The notes under the pieces are model-generated. The model did not search any database and was not told the origin of the DNA. It worked only from the letters and a program-made list of their open reading frames with translations. From Brucella thiophenivorans (GTDB lineage Bacteria; Pseudomonadota; Alphaproteobacteria; Rhizobiales; Rhizobiaceae), in contig NZ_NNRJ01000019.1 of the NCBI RefSeq assembly GCF_002252445.1, positions 186,001 to 250,000 on the forward strand: DNA of 64,000 bases, given 5' to 3'. The translations under genes and the position numbers were made by a program. Every line of letters begins with the position of its first letter. Position 1 is the first letter of the stretch. Shown in pieces: positions 17,692-26,141 of the stretch.

Positions 17692-18648
17692 ATGGCCATC
17701 AGCAGAAGAACGATACTCGGAACTGCGGGTGCTGCCGTCATGAGTAATATTCTTTCCGCACGTGCGGAAACGCCGTCGAAGGAGAATGAAATGATTGAAA
17801 CTGAAAACAAAGTAGCCAATCAGAAAGTGGCTTCAAATGCTCTTTTACCATTTGCAATGACGACTCCTGTTCGGGTGGCGCGCATTGGTTTGAAGGCGCG
17901 TGATGCTGAAACTCTGGCCGAATACTACCGCGATGTTGTCGGCCTTCGCGAGATGACGCGCCGTGGGGCTTCGATTGTGCTTGGTGCTGGTGATCGCGAA
18001 CTGATGGAAATCGAACAGTTTTCTGCTGCGAAAGCAGATGACCCTCGCAGTGCTGGTTTATATCACACGGCATTTCTGCTGCCGACACGCGGCGATTTGG
18101 CGCGCTGGTCGCGCCGCGCCATCGACAAGCAGCTGCCCGTTGCTGGTGCATCAGATCACAACGTCAGCGAAGCGATTTATCTCACCGATCCCGAAGGCAA
18201 TGGCATCGAAATCTATTCTGACCGCCCGCATAAGACATGGCAGTGGAATGGTGACCGCGTTGTCATGGGTACGGAAGCGCTCGATGTGAAAAACCTTCTC
18301 GACGTTATTGATCGCGAAGGTGGTGAATGGAACGGTGCACCACAGAATACGGTTGTCGGCCACGTTCACCTGCGCGTTGGCAATGCGAAGGATGCCGAAG
18401 CCTTCTGGAACAAAGAACTAGGCTTTAATACCGTGCAGACCTATGGCGATAAGGCTGTGTTCCTATCGACGGGCGGTTATCACCATCACATCGGTGCAAA
18501 TGCATGGCAGAGCTCAGGTGCTGGCTTGCGCGATAAAGACCGGACGGGTCTCGCATGGGTTGAAATGGAAGACACACGTGGTGGCAATAACCACGTCTTT
18601 GAAGACCCATGGGGCAATGTGATCAACACGATCAAAAAGAGCGCCTAA
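17692..18648 (+). CDS. Two-domain VOC (glyoxalase/dioxygenase fold) protein with Tat-like leader
   Basis: A 318-residue protein. Residues about 60-180 and 218-315 are two vicinal-oxygen-chelate domains (VARIGLKARDAETLAEYYRD; LYHTAFLLPTRGDLARW; VVGHVHLRVGNAKDAEAFW; GGYHHHIGANAW; WGNVINTI), in the arrangement of CatE-type catechol 2,3-dioxygenases. Metal-ligand candidates are His in YHTAF and HVHLR and Glu in GIEIY. The N terminus, SRRTILG plus a hydrophobic stretch and ARA, resembles a Tat signal. A second in-frame ATG at 17791 has a very good AAGGAG and would give a protein without the leader. The reaction is not known. Confidence 0.85.
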   Translation: MAISRRTILGTAGAAVMSNILSARAETPSKENEMIETENKVANQKVASNALLPFAMTTPVRVARIGLKARDAETLAEYYRDVVGLREMTRRGASIVLGAGDRELMEIEQFSAAKADDPRSAGLYHTAFLLPTRGDLARWSRRAIDKQLPVAGASDHNVSEAIYLTDPEGNGIEIYSDRPHKTWQWNGDRVVMGTEALDVKNLLDVIDREGGEWNGAPQNTVVGHVHLRVGNAKDAEAFWNKELGFNTVQTYGDKAVFLSTGGYHHHIGANAWQSSGAGLRDKDRTGLAWVEMEDTRGGNNHVFEDPWGNVINTIKKSA

Positions 18649-18658
18649 GTTAGAATAG

Positions 18659-18697
18659 AAAAAGCCCCATGTTTACAAAAACATGGGGCTTTTTTCG
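18659..18697. terminator. Bidirectional terminator between VOC gene and purB
   Basis: A 13-pair perfect stem around ACAA, AAGCCCCATGTTT with its complement, with A and T runs on the two sides. It serves both convergent genes. Confidence 0.92.
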
Positions 18698-18721
18698 GAC
18701 TCAATTTATGAAGGCTAATAT

Positions 18722-20023
18722 TTAGCCGAAGACGCGTTTGAAAATCGTATCGACGTGTTTTGTGTGGTAGCCGAGGTCGAACTTTTCGCGGATCTGTTCT
18801 TCTGAGAGCGCAGCACGCACTTCCTGATCAGCCAGCAGTTCTTCGAGGAAGTCAGCTCCCTGTTCCCAAACGCGCATCGCATTGCGCTGTACGAGACGGT
18901 AGGAATCTTCACGCGAAACGCCAGCCTGTGTGAGCGCCAGCAGTACGCGCTGCGAATGCACGAGACCGCGGAACTTGTTCATGTTCTTGAGCATGTTTTC
19001 CGGGTAGATCACCAGCTTTTCGATGACGCCAGCCAGACGGTTCAGCGCAAAATCAAGAGTGATGGTGGTGTCTGGGCCAATCGCACGTTCAACGCTTGAA
19101 TGCGAAATATCACGTTCATGCCAGAGAGCGACGTTTTCCATAGCAGGCACAACCGACATACGAACCAGACGAGCGAGACCAGTCAGGTTTTCTGTCAGAA
19201 CTGGGTTGCGCTTGTGTGGCATTGCCGACGACCCCTTCTGGCCGGGCGAGAAGAACTCTTCTGCTTCCAGAACTTCCGTGCGCTGCATGTGGCGGATTTC
19301 GATTGCAACATTTTCAATCGACGAGGCGATAACGCCAAGCGTTGCAAAGAACATGGCGTGACGGTCGCGCGGGATAACCTGCGTGGAAACTGGCTCTGCT
19401 TCGAGGCCGAGCTTTTCGCAGACATATTCTTCAACGCGTGGATCGATATTGGCGAATGTGCCGACAGCACCCGAAACTGCGCCGGTCGCGATTTCGGTGC
19501 GTGCCGCAACGAGACGGGCGCGGTTACGCAGCATTTCCGCATAGAAACGCGCGAAGGTCAGCCCCATCGTGGTTGGCTCGGCATGGATGCCATGGCTGCG
19601 GCCAATACGAACTGTATCTTTGTGTTCAAACGCGCGTGTCTTGAGCGCTGCAAGAACACGGTCCATGCCGACGAGAAGCAAGTCAGATGCGCGAACAAGC
19701 TGTACATTGAGCGTGGTATCAAGCACGTCTGACGAGGTCATGCCCTGATGTACGAAACGACTGTCCGGGCCGATAAACTCAGCAAGATGCGTTAGGAACG
19801 CGATAACGTCATGCTTGGTAACGGCTTCGATTTCATCAATGCGCGCAACGTCGAATTTCGCAGCATCGCCCTTTTCCCAAATGGTCTTTGCAGCTTCCTT
19901 GGGGATTACGCCCAGTTCGGCAAGCGCCTCACATGCATAGGCCTCAATTTCAAACCAGATGCGGAATTTGGTTTCGGGAGACCAGATGGCGACCATTTCT
20001 GGTCGGGAGTAGCGCGGGATCAT
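18722..20023 (-). CDS. purB: Adenylosuccinate lyase
   Basis: A 433-residue member of the fumarase/aspartase superfamily. Conserved regions are TKHDVIAFLTHL, the catalytic-base region VHQGMTSSDVLDTTLNVQL, RSHGIHAEPTTMGL with the active His, and the signature loop PGQKGSSAMPHKRNP. It splits SAICAR to AICAR and adenylosuccinate to AMP, so it acts twice in purine synthesis. ATG 20023 with AGGA seven bases upstream gives the usual length. An upstream in-frame ATG at 20116 would add 31 atypical residues. Confidence 0.98.
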   Translation of the reverse strand: MIPRYSRPEMVAIWSPETKFRIWFEIEAYACEALAELGVIPKEAAKTIWEKGDAAKFDVARIDEIEAVTKHDVIAFLTHLAEFIGPDSRFVHQGMTSSDVLDTTLNVQLVRASDLLLVGMDRVLAALKTRAFEHKDTVRIGRSHGIHAEPTTMGLTFARFYAEMLRNRARLVAARTEIATGAVSGAVGTFANIDPRVEEYVCEKLGLEAEPVSTQVIPRDRHAMFFATLGVIASSIENVAIEIRHMQRTEVLEAEEFFSPGQKGSSAMPHKRNPVLTENLTGLARLVRMSVVPAMENVALWHERDISHSSVERAIGPDTTITLDFALNRLAGVIEKLVIYPENMLKNMNKFRGLVHSQRVLLALTQAGVSREDSYRLVQRNAMRVWEQGADFLEELLADQEVRAALSEEQIREKFDLGYHTKHVDTIFKRVFG

Positions 20024-20130
20024 GGGCATATCCTGTTTTGGCGGCCCGTCTTGCGGGCTGCAAGTCTTGGGTAAAGGGAATGCGCGGTGTTTAGCAGAGC
20101 ATGGCGCTCTGCTCAACGCACAAAAGCCGC

Positions 20131-20802
20131 TTATCTTGCTGCTTCTGCGGCTTCGCGAATGGCTTTGATGTTGGCGGCATAGCTCTCGACAGAGTTGCCT
20201 TTGTAAACAGCAGAACCCGCAACGAGAATATTGGCACCGGCTGCAACAACCGATCCGGCAGTCTCAGGCGTGATGCCGCCATCGACTTCAATGTCAATCG
20301 GGCGGTCGCCAATCATGTCACGCACGCGCTTGATCTTATCCAGCATCGGCGCGATGAACTTCTGACCACCAAAGCCCGGGTTGACCGTCATGACGAGAAC
20401 GAGATCAACGTCATCAATGACGTTGGTCAATGCTTCGACAGGGGTTGCCGGATTGAGCGCCAGACCAGACTTTTTGCCCAAAGCGCGGATGCTCTGGAGC
20501 GAACGGTGTGTATGCGCACCAGCTTCTGCGTGGATTGTAATGAGATCGCAGCCCGCATCCGCAAATGGTTCAAGATATGGATCGCAAGGCGCGATCATCA
20601 GATGAGTGTCGAAGAAAGCCTTGGTGCGTGGACGAATTGCTTTCACAACCTGCGGACCGAACGTGATATTCGGCACGAAATGACCATCCATGACGTCGAT
20701 GTGAATCCAGTCGGCACCGGCTTCAAGCACGGCATCAACTTCTTCTCCCAGGCGCGCAAAGTCGGCGGAAAGGATGGATGGGGCGATTGCGATAGGACGC
20801 AT
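20131..20802 (-). CDS. rpe: Ribulose-phosphate 3-epimerase
   Basis: A 223-residue TIM barrel. The first strand is [17 protein letters not shown], followed by [18 protein letters not shown] with the metal-binding His and Asp, then [13 protein letters not shown] and [20 protein letters not shown]. It interconverts ribulose 5-phosphate and xylulose 5-phosphate in the pentose phosphate cycle. The ATG at 20802 is preceded by AAGGGAG. It lies between the lipid A cluster and purB, all leftward. Confidence 0.97.
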   Translation of the reverse strand: MRPIAIAPSILSADFARLGEEVDAVLEAGADWIHIDVMDGHFVPNITFGPQVVKAIRPRTKAFFDTHLMIAPCDPYLEPFADAGCDLITIHAEAGAHTHRSLQSIRALGKKSGLALNPATPVEALTNVIDDVDLVLVMTVNPGFGGQKFIAPMLDKIKRVRDMIGDRPIDIEVDGGITPETAGSVVAAGANILVAGSAVYKGNSVESYAANIKAIREAAEAAR

Positions 20803-20883
20803 GGTTGTCTCCCTTGGCAAGCATTTGCCTTATTCAAACAAAAAAAGCGTCCGGCCAGTTCTGACTGAACGCATATATTGAGT

Positions 20884-21807
20884 TTAGCCCCAGCGCTTGT
20901 GGAACCACATCCACTGGCCGGGATATTCACGCACCCATCCTTCAACGGTATCGTTGAGAAGCTGTGCGGTTGCAGCGATATCAATCTCGCCTTTGTCGTC
21001 GCGTGGCAATTCCATGCGCTCTTTCAACTCAAGGCGGTAACGGCCACCGGGAAGGCGGATACAGCGCGCCGGATAAACATCGCAATCATACTGACGCGCA
21101 AGCTTTGCCAGCAGTGGATTGGTTTTCACCGGACGATTGAAGAACGTCGAAGGTACGCCACGCTGGAACTTCTGATCCACCAGCATGCCGACATTGCCAC
21201 CATTATCCAGAACACGCGCTAACGACCATGCAGCTCCGGCCTTGGAAGGCACCAGATGGCCCATATTGGTCTTACGTGCTTTTAAAACGGTCTTGGCGAT
21301 ATAGGGATTATTCGGCGGGCGGAAGAGGGCGGTAACATCAAGGCCGAACGTACCCGCACAAATCGGCAGAAGCTCGAAATTGCCTGTATGCGCGGTGAAG
21401 AAAATGTGCGGCTTAGTCTCGTTGCGGAGACGCTCGAAAATCGGAATGCCTTCAACTTCGATCAGGCCCGGCTCTGTCGCATTGGGATCAAAATCGAAGA
21501 TCGCATCGAGGAAGATATATTCCGCGAAAAGACGCGCCATCGAATCCCACATCTCGATGGCGATCTTTTCAATTTCAGCATCGCTCTTCTCAGGATAGGC
21601 AAGACGCAGATTGTTGGTTGCAACCTTATGCCGTGGTGTGAGTGGCCCCACTTTGCGCGCAAACCATGCGGAAAAGCGGATCGCGCTTTTTGCTGGCAGC
21701 AAACGCAGCAGTGCCAGCGCGATAAACACAGCCTGCGCCCAAAGCCAGTAATTAAACTGCTTGAGCTTACGCGACCACTTGAAGAGAAGAAGCTTGAACT
21801 TGAACAT
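20884..21807 (-). CDS. lpxXL: LpxXL-type lipid A very-long-chain fatty acid acyltransferase
   Basis: A 307-residue member of the HtrB/LpxL acyltransferase family. It has an N-terminal membrane anchor (WLWAQAVFIALALLRLLP), the catalytic HxxxxE motif in FTAHTGNFELLP, RPPNNPYI, the LVDQKFQRGV block and a C-terminal PGQWMWFHKRW. In Rhizobium, LpxXL transfers the 27-hydroxy C28 acyl chain from AcpXL to lipid A; its place as last gene of the acpXL cluster supports the same role here. The ATG at 21807 is eight bases past the stop of the alcohol dehydrogenase, so translation is probably coupled; an in-frame TTG lies one codon earlier. Confidence 0.9.
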   Translation of the reverse strand: MFKFKLLLFKWSRKLKQFNYWLWAQAVFIALALLRLLPAKSAIRFSAWFARKVGPLTPRHKVATNNLRLAYPEKSDAEIEKIAIEMWDSMARLFAEYIFLDAIFDFDPNATEPGLIEVEGIPIFERLRNETKPHIFFTAHTGNFELLPICAGTFGLDVTALFRPPNNPYIAKTVLKARKTNMGHLVPSKAGAAWSLARVLDNGGNVGMLVDQKFQRGVPSTFFNRPVKTNPLLAKLARQYDCDVYPARCIRLPGGRYRLELKERMELPRDDKGEIDIAATAQLLNDTVEGWVREYPGQWMWFHKRWG

Positions 21808-21814
21808 CAAATGC

Positions 21815-22843
21815 TTAGTCGATCTGCAATACGATCTTGCCGAAGACGTCGCGGCCTTCCATGCGCTTTAACGCAGTGCCGATGTCATCAAAGCCCACGA
21901 TAGTGTCGATAACCGGATGAACAACACCCTGCGCCATTTTCTGCATCGCATCAGCCATGTTTTCCATGCGGCAACCAAAGGAGCCGAGGATTTTAAGCTG
22001 CTGCTGGAAAAGCTGCATCAGGTTCATGTTGGTTGAAACACCGGAGGTCGAACCGCAGGTGACAAGACGTGCGCCGCGCTTCATGCAAAGCATTGACCCT
22101 GCCCAAGTATCTGCACCGACATGCTCAAACACAACGTCGACGCCCTTCTTCTTGGTGAGCTTGCGCACAACACCTTCAAAGCGGTCAACACGGTAATTGA
22201 TCACGTGATCAGCACCGAGCGCCTTGGCCTTTTCGATCTTGTCGTCTGAACCAACGGTGGTGATGACCGTGCAGCCCATCTTTTTTGCAAGCTGGATTGC
22301 TGCCGAACCAATACCCGAACCACCGGCCTGAACCAGAACTGTTTCGCCCGGCTGGAGTTTCGCATTGTCAAACAGCATATGCTCGACTGTACCGAAGGTT
22401 ACAGGAGCAACAGCAGCGCCAATGGCATCAACACCGGGGGGTGCTGGAACGAGCAAACGTGCTGGCAGATTGACGGCTTCGCAAGCAAAGCCATCAAGGT
22501 GAAAGCCATGGACGCCACCGACATGTTCACAGAGATTGTCGCGACCTTCACGGCATGCTTTGCAAAGACCGCAAGTGCGTGCGCCATAGATCGAAACGAG
22601 CTGGCCGGGAAGCACGTTGGATACGCCGGGGCCGATTGCATCGACCACGCCCGAAGCTTCCGCGCCGATGATGAGCGGCATCTTACGCTTGGCAAATGCC
22701 ATGCCGCGCCAGCCCCATACGTCGATGTGATTGAGCGCAACGGCCTTGATCTTCACTGTTACTTCGCCATTTCCGGGGGCGGGTGGCGGAGCAATATCTG
22801 TCATTTCGAGACGACGATCATCAAGAAGCTGCAAGGCGCGCAT
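21815..22843 (-). CDS. Zinc-type alcohol dehydrogenase/quinone reductase-like enzyme of the VLCFA cluster
   Basis: A 342-residue medium-chain dehydrogenase. The GroES-like domain holds the structural zinc knot CGLCKACREGRDNLC (about residues 90-104), and the Rossmann domain has VLVQAGGSGIGSAAIQLAK. The usual catalytic-zinc Cys near residue 40 is absent (ALNHIDVWGWRG), so it is nearer to the quinone-oxidoreductase branch, which includes enoyl reductases. In rhizobia the gene at this spot (adh2XL) is needed for normal C28 chain synthesis, possibly as an enoyl reductase. AAGGAT precedes the ATG. Confidence 0.88.
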   Translation of the reverse strand: MRALQLLDDRRLEMTDIAPPPAPGNGEVTVKIKAVALNHIDVWGWRGMAFAKRKMPLIIGAEASGVVDAIGPGVSNVLPGQLVSIYGARTCGLCKACREGRDNLCEHVGGVHGFHLDGFACEAVNLPARLLVPAPPGVDAIGAAVAPVTFGTVEHMLFDNAKLQPGETVLVQAGGSGIGSAAIQLAKKMGCTVITTVGSDDKIEKAKALGADHVINYRVDRFEGVVRKLTKKKGVDVVFEHVGADTWAGSMLCMKRGARLVTCGSTSGVSTNMNLMQLFQQQLKILGSFGCRMENMADAMQKMAQGVVHPVIDTIVGFDDIGTALKRMEGRDVFGKIVLQID

Positions 22844-22864
22844 GAATTTATCCTTTTCAAGACA

Positions 22865-22897
22865 TAATCCCGGAGAGCATTCGGCCTTCCGGGATTA
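22865..22897 (-). terminator. Intra-cluster hairpin between fabF1XL and adh
   Basis: Ten-base perfect arms TAATCCCGGA/TCCGGGATTA with a 13-base loop and no T run. It may pause, attenuate or protect RNA rather than stop transcription. Confidence 0.4.
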
Positions 22898-22926
22898 CCG
22901 AGAATGTATAATTTTTATCAGTCCGA

Positions 22927-24204
22927 TTAATTCGGATTTGCCGTCAAAACAAGGCTGGCATTTTGTCCACCAAAACCAAATGAGTTGGAAAGTACAGCGG
23001 AAACCTGTCCGTCGCGCTTCACATTTGGCACCACATCCAGCGGAATCGCCGGATCGGGATTGTCGTAATTGATGGTTGGCGGCAAGGTGCCGGTCTGAAT
23101 TGTCAGAAGTGAAAACACGGCTTCAATTGCACCGGCAGCAGTAAGTGTGTGGCCGATCATCGATTTGTTCGACGAAACCGGGATCGACGCGATCTTCTCA
23201 CCAAAGACAGTTGAAAGAGCAAGATATTCCATCTTGTCATTTTCAGGCGTCGAGGTGCCATGTGCATTGACGTAGGAAATCTGATCTTCCGTCAGGCCTG
23301 CATCTGCAAGGGCTGCACGCACAGTACCAATCGCAGGTGAGGCGTCCGGCTTGGAGCGGGTGCGGTGGAAGTCGTCAGCTTTTTCGCCACAACCGGCGAG
23401 AATGCCAAGCACCTTTGCACCGCGTGCAATGGCGCTTTCGAGCGATTCCATAACCAGCGCGCCCGAACCCTCAGCCATTGCAAAACCATCACGGTCTTTG
23501 GAGAATGGCTTTGAAGCCTTTTCCGGCTTGTCGTTCTGCGTGGAGAGTGCTGAGAGCAGCGAGAAGCGAATGAGAGATTCAGCCGACACGGAACCATCCG
23601 TGCCAATTGAAAGCACTCGGTCGCTTTCGCCGCGACGAATGGCTTCAACGCCAAGCTGGATAGCTGTTGCACCGGAAGCACAAGCCGTTGAAAGTGTTAC
23701 AGGCAGGCCGCGTGTTCCGAAAATCTCAGACAATCGCTCGGCGATATAGCCAAACTGCGTTGTGTTAAAAAGCTCATCCTGACGCGCGCGACGGCAGGCT
23801 TCGAGCAGAAGCTGATAACTCGCAGGGCCTTCATCTTTGACGCTTGCATCAAGCGCAAAGCGGCTTTTCCAGTCGAGTTCAACCGGAGGTGCCGCAAGGA
23901 AAAGTGGACCAGCAAAATCTTTGACCGACAGGCCCGATTGAGCAATAGCTTCTTCACCTGCAAGACGCGCCAGCGCTTCCGAAAGTGCAGACGAGCCAAC
24001 ATTGCTTTCCGGCAGAAAGTCGACCGTGCCGGAAAAGCGTGTTTTCAGGCTTTCTGTTGGAAAACGGGTAATTTCATGAATGCCGGAGCGTCCGCTAGTC
24101 AGTGCGGCCCAGTTGTCTTCCTTGCCTTGTCCAAGCGATGAAACAACGCCTGCACCGGTAATGGCAACGATAGGACGGCCGAGATGGTCGGTAAATGTGG
24201 TCAT
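22927..24204 (-). CDS. fabF1XL: Beta-ketoacyl-ACP synthase of the VLCFA cluster (FabF1XL)
   Basis: A 425-residue thiolase-fold condensing enzyme with a complete Cys-His-His triad: Cys 175 in STACASGAT, His in NAHGTSTPEND and His in SMIGHTLTAAGA. It should extend the AcpXL-bound chain towards C28 by Claisen condensation with malonyl-ACP. The start ATG lies one base after the fabF2XL stop, which points to equal, coupled translation with that protein, probably as a heterodimer (inference). Confidence 0.93.
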   Translation of the reverse strand: MTTFTDHLGRPIVAITGAGVVSSLGQGKEDNWAALTSGRSGIHEITRFPTESLKTRFSGTVDFLPESNVGSSALSEALARLAGEEAIAQSGLSVKDFAGPLFLAAPPVELDWKSRFALDASVKDEGPASYQLLLEACRRARQDELFNTTQFGYIAERLSEIFGTRGLPVTLSTACASGATAIQLGVEAIRRGESDRVLSIGTDGSVSAESLIRFSLLSALSTQNDKPEKASKPFSKDRDGFAMAEGSGALVMESLESAIARGAKVLGILAGCGEKADDFHRTRSKPDASPAIGTVRAALADAGLTEDQISYVNAHGTSTPENDKMEYLALSTVFGEKIASIPVSSNKSMIGHTLTAAGAIEAVFSLLTIQTGTLPPTINYDNPDPAIPLDVVPNVKRDGQVSAVLSNSFGFGGQNASLVLTANPN

Positions 24205-24205
24205 C

Positions 24206-25399
24206 TTATGCTCTCACCAGCTTTGCAGCACCCTCAGCGCGCGTTGCGCCGATGGTTGTGACAATGGCTTCGTTGATCGCTTTGTCCACGACATTTTCGG
24301 ATGGATCGCGAGAGGCAAATGCCTCACCTTTCCAGACAGAAATGGCGGCAAGGGCAAGGGCCAACGGAAACTGTGCTTCGCGCAAATGCCCGGTTAGACC
24401 GGATATGCCGCGATAGGCTGTGGAAATTTCGTCAAGAACGGCTTTTTCTGCAGAGGTTGCCGCATGTGCGCCGGAAGCGCCCGAAACAACATAATCAGGA
24501 TTTGCGCCACCATTGGCTGCCAGCACGAGTTCGCGCACGGCTTTCGCAAGATCATCCTTATCACGATTGATCTGCGCACTCTCGATCTGTGCGATTTCCG
24601 CATAGGCACGCGCGCCGCGCTTTTGCGCATGTTCAGCGCTTTCAAGCACTAGAAACACGCCGCCAGAGCCTGAAATCATGCCACCACCGGCCTGACCTTC
24701 ACGCGCCCAGAGCTCTGACCAGCCATCATGTGCGAGCAGCCCGCCCAGCTCATGGCCGAGAATCATGTCGAAATGTTCAGCATTGTAAGAGCCACCCACC
24801 AGCGCATGGGTACTTTGGCCAGAGCGAATACGTGCGGCAGCGGTCTCAATAGCCGAAATGCCGGAACCTTCTTCGCCCATGAATGTGCGCGAAGAGCCTG
24901 TGACCTTGTGAACAATGGAAATATTGCCAGCCAGCAAATTGGAAAGCTGGGCAAGAAACAGGGTAGGGCGCAACTCGGTCGAAAGTTTCTCGTTGAGCAT
25001 TTTTCCACGCTCATTGTCCTGATCGCTATAGGTACGACCTTCTTCGAGAATCTGCATATCGACGGTGATGTCGCGTTCGCCACCACCGGCGCCCACGATC
25101 ATATCCATGCTTGTGCAAAGCGCTTCGTCATCCTTGATACCGGCATCTTCAAGGGCCAGACCAGCTGCATACGTGCCAAGCCGCTGCCATGTTTCCATCT
25201 GGCGCTGATCGCCGCGCTTGGGAATTTGCAAACCCCAATCGACTTCGCCCAGCGGATGAACCGTATATGGCGCAAAGGCTTGCTTTTCGAGGCGCGGCTG
25301 ACCGTCTGCCGTTGAAAAGGCATTCCAATGCGCTTCTCCCCCTTCGCCAAGCGAAGAGATGATGCCAATGCCGGTAATGACGACTTTATTGCTCTGCAT
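24206..25399 (-). CDS. fabF2XL: Ketosynthase-like protein lacking the catalytic Cys (FabF2XL)
   Basis: A 397-residue thiolase-fold protein. The N terminus VVITGIGIISSLGEG and the general fold are those of FabF, but the active-site segments have changed. At about residues 165-180, where the nucleophile Cys should be, it reads HKVTGSSRTFMGEEGSG with no Cys. The NAHGTST loop is replaced by VSGASGAHAATSAE, and GHTLTAAGA by GLTGHLREAQ. This is the pattern of chain-length factors in KS-CLF pairs. It is the gene after acpXL. ATG 25399 is supported by family start; an upstream in-frame ATG at 25444 adds 15 residues. Confidence 0.9.
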   Translation of the reverse strand: MQSNKVVITGIGIISSLGEGGEAHWNAFSTADGQPRLEKQAFAPYTVHPLGEVDWGLQIPKRGDQRQMETWQRLGTYAAGLALEDAGIKDDEALCTSMDMIVGAGGGERDITVDMQILEEGRTYSDQDNERGKMLNEKLSTELRPTLFLAQLSNLLAGNISIVHKVTGSSRTFMGEEGSGISAIETAAARIRSGQSTHALVGGSYNAEHFDMILGHELGGLLAHDGWSELWAREGQAGGGMISGSGGVFLVLESAEHAQKRGARAYAEIAQIESAQINRDKDDLAKAVRELVLAANGGANPDYVVSGASGAHAATSAEKAVLDEISTAYRGISGLTGHLREAQFPLALALAAISVWKGEAFASRDPSENVVDKAINEAIVTTIGATRAEGAAKLVRA

Positions 25400-25511
25400 G
25401 GTTTGGCTCTGCCCGTAAATGCTGTGCTTGTGGATGCGATGCATGATCCAGAAACGGAATCAGGGCGAACACGAATGTTCACCCTCTCATACCGTCAGCT
25501 TGCGTGGCTAA

Positions 25512-25793
25512 TCAGCCCTTTTTGGCTGCAACCAGCTCGTCGATTTTGGCGCAGAGATTCTTCAGAACGAAATATTCTTCGGTCGGCGCTTTGCCTTCGT
25601 TGACTTCCTGCGTCCACTGTTCAAGCGGAATCTTGATGCCGAATTCTTTGTCGATTGCGAACACGATGTCGAGAAAATCGAGGCTGTCGATGCCGAGATC
25701 ATCAATGGTATGGCTTTCCGGCGTGATGGTGTCACGGTCGATTTCGCTCGTTTCGGCAATGATGTCGGCGACTTTGTCAAAAGTAGAGGACAA
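25512..25793 (-). CDS. acpXL: Acyl carrier protein AcpXL
   Basis: A 93-residue acidic carrier protein with the phosphopantetheine attachment Ser in [20 protein letters not shown]. The sequence and length match AcpXL, the dedicated carrier for the 27-hydroxyoctacosanoate of rhizobial and Brucella lipid A, rather than the housekeeping AcpP. The start is a TTG with AAGGA eight bases upstream; an in-frame stop four codons before it rules out a longer form. It is the first gene of the leftward cluster acpXL-fabF2XL-fabF1XL-adh-lpxXL. Confidence 0.95.
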   Translation of the reverse strand: MSSTFDKVADIIAETSEIDRDTITPESHTIDDLGIDSLDFLDIVFAIDKEFGIKIPLEQWTQEVNEGKAPTEEYFVLKNLCAKIDELVAAKKG

Positions 25794-26141
25794 GTTTCGA
25801 TTCCTTTAATTCTTGCGATGCCGCAATGGGCATGCATCTGAGTATCTGCGCGTATCTAGCGTTTTTCCAGTGACAGGGAAAGTCATAATAGCTCGACCTT
25901 CACCGGCATTTTGCTCAAGTTTGATTGCGCATATAAGGTGCACAACTGGTGAAGCGCAACATAAAGCCAATTACAAAATTTTGAAATGCTCTCATTTGAG
26001 GTCGTTCGGAACGGTATTAATCGAAGATTTCGGACGAAACCGAGCCGAGATATTTCAGCCTTTTAAAGATAGTCTCTTGCACCATTGTTACTATGCGGAT
26101 TTGATACAGCTCTCAAAAATGCATCAAAATGGGCGAACAAA
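25794..26141. other. Divergent intergenic region between acpXL and galM
   Basis: About 350 bases without a credible gene. It must carry the promoter of the acpXL cluster and that of galM. I see no operator, RNA structure or repeat I can name. Confidence 0.6.

Noticed and set aside
19100-19732. A 210-codon plus-strand open frame inside purB
   Set aside because: purB is complete and conserved on the other strand; this frame is a by-product of its codon use.
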